Shown here piece by piece: positions 63,948-64,000 of a stretch of DNA of 64,000 nt. The DNA comes from Novosphingobium sp. MD-1 (GTDB lineage Bacteria > Pseudomonadota > Alphaproteobacteria > Sphingomonadales > Sphingomonadaceae). The stretch covers positions 620,001 to 684,000 of the forward strand of contig NZ_BBXA01000013.1 in assembly GCF_001014975.1 (NCBI RefSeq). Direction: 5' to 3'. Position numbers and translations under genes: made by a program. Every line of letters starts with the position of its first letter. Position 1 is the stretch's first letter. Under the pieces are notes generated by a model that had not been told where the DNA came from, searched no databases, and was given only the letters and a program-made list of their open reading frames with translations.

Positions 63948-64000
63948 TCAGGCGGCGGCGAGCGCCGGCTTGCCTTCCGCCTTGGCGAGCGCTTCCACGT
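63948..64000 (-). CDS. Partial C-terminus of an upstream gene
   Basis: A minus-strand frame of 16 codons (VEALAKAEGKPALAAA, then TGA) enters from the right edge and stops at 63948. It is followed by a hairpin and then ipdA, so it would be the previous gene of this strand. Nothing can be said of its family. Confidence 0.4.
   Translation of the reverse strand, partial: VEALAKAEGKPALAAA

Noticed and set aside
1-64000. tRNA, rRNA, CRISPR arrays, riboswitches or intact insertion sequences
   Set aside because: No cloverleaf, spaced direct repeats or transposase frames were seen on either strand; the only mobile-like element is the 90-bp repeat at 48741.

Overview
The window looks like chromosomal DNA of a sphingomonad (Alphaproteobacteria; a Novosphingobium or Sphingobium relative is the best guess). 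This rests on the high GC content, two large TonB-dependent receptors with IVVTG/IIVTA N-termini, many catabolic operons built on CoA thioesters with ATGA or TGATG gene junctions, and a palindromic intergenic repeat of a kind common in this order. I see no rRNA, tRNA, CRISPR array, replication gene or intact transposase. No gene-free stretch exceeds 300 bases.

Region 1 (1-14,256) is an amino-sugar and cell-wall-sugar regulon. A TonB receptor and a sodium/solute symporter would import the sugar. AnmK and MurQ convert anhydro-MurNAc to GlcNAc-6-phosphate plus D-lactate. NagK, NagA and NagB-II carry GlcNAc to fructose-6-phosphate. A quinone-dependent D-lactate dehydrogenase in the same operon can burn the lactate released by MurQ. 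A cytosolic GH84-type glucosaminidase, a PP2C-like phosphatase and a GntR/UTRA regulator complete the set. A secreted protein of unknown function and a GGDEF-EAL c-di-GMP enzyme follow (14.3-18.3 kb).

Region 2 (18.3-28.5 kb) is a catabolic unit I cannot assign to a known pathway. Its minus-strand series is TonB receptor, TfdA/TauD dioxygenase, ThDP-dependent enzyme, second TauD dioxygenase, MFS transporter and GSTK/2-hydroxychromene-2-carboxylate-isomerase-like protein. An IclR regulator and a tandem DUF3237 pair lie upstream. The promoters carry clear palindromes, one type shared between the receptor and the DUF3237 genes. This is my leading candidate for an undescribed system.

Region 3 (28.6-48.7 kb) is a mosaic of small catabolic units. 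It holds a TetR/P450 pair sharing a perfect 20-bp palindrome, and an aminotransferase preceded by a 47-codon ORF. Next come an acyl-CoA dehydrogenase/SDR/phosphotransferase/RidA unit with a receptor gene relic, then hydrolase, LysR and nitroreductase genes. A GntR(FCD)/DapA-like pair follows, in which the DapA-like protein lacks the Schiff-base lysine. Last are SDR/LLM, thiolase/RibB and amidohydrolase/COQ4-like units.

Region 4 (48.9-64.0 kb) is a minus-strand block resembling steroid C/D-ring (HIP) degradation. IpdA and IpdB homologues lie upstream of a tight run of 14 genes (62,029-48,915): three crotonases, an IpdC-type nitronate-monooxygenase-family protein, two acyl-CoA dehydrogenases, two AMP-forming ligases, a thiolase/DUF35 pair, two SDRs, a 53-aa protein and a Rieske oxygenase. 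A rho-independent terminator ends it. The promoter of this run and that of the amidohydrolase/COQ4-like pair share a CATTGCAAT motif, which suggests common control.
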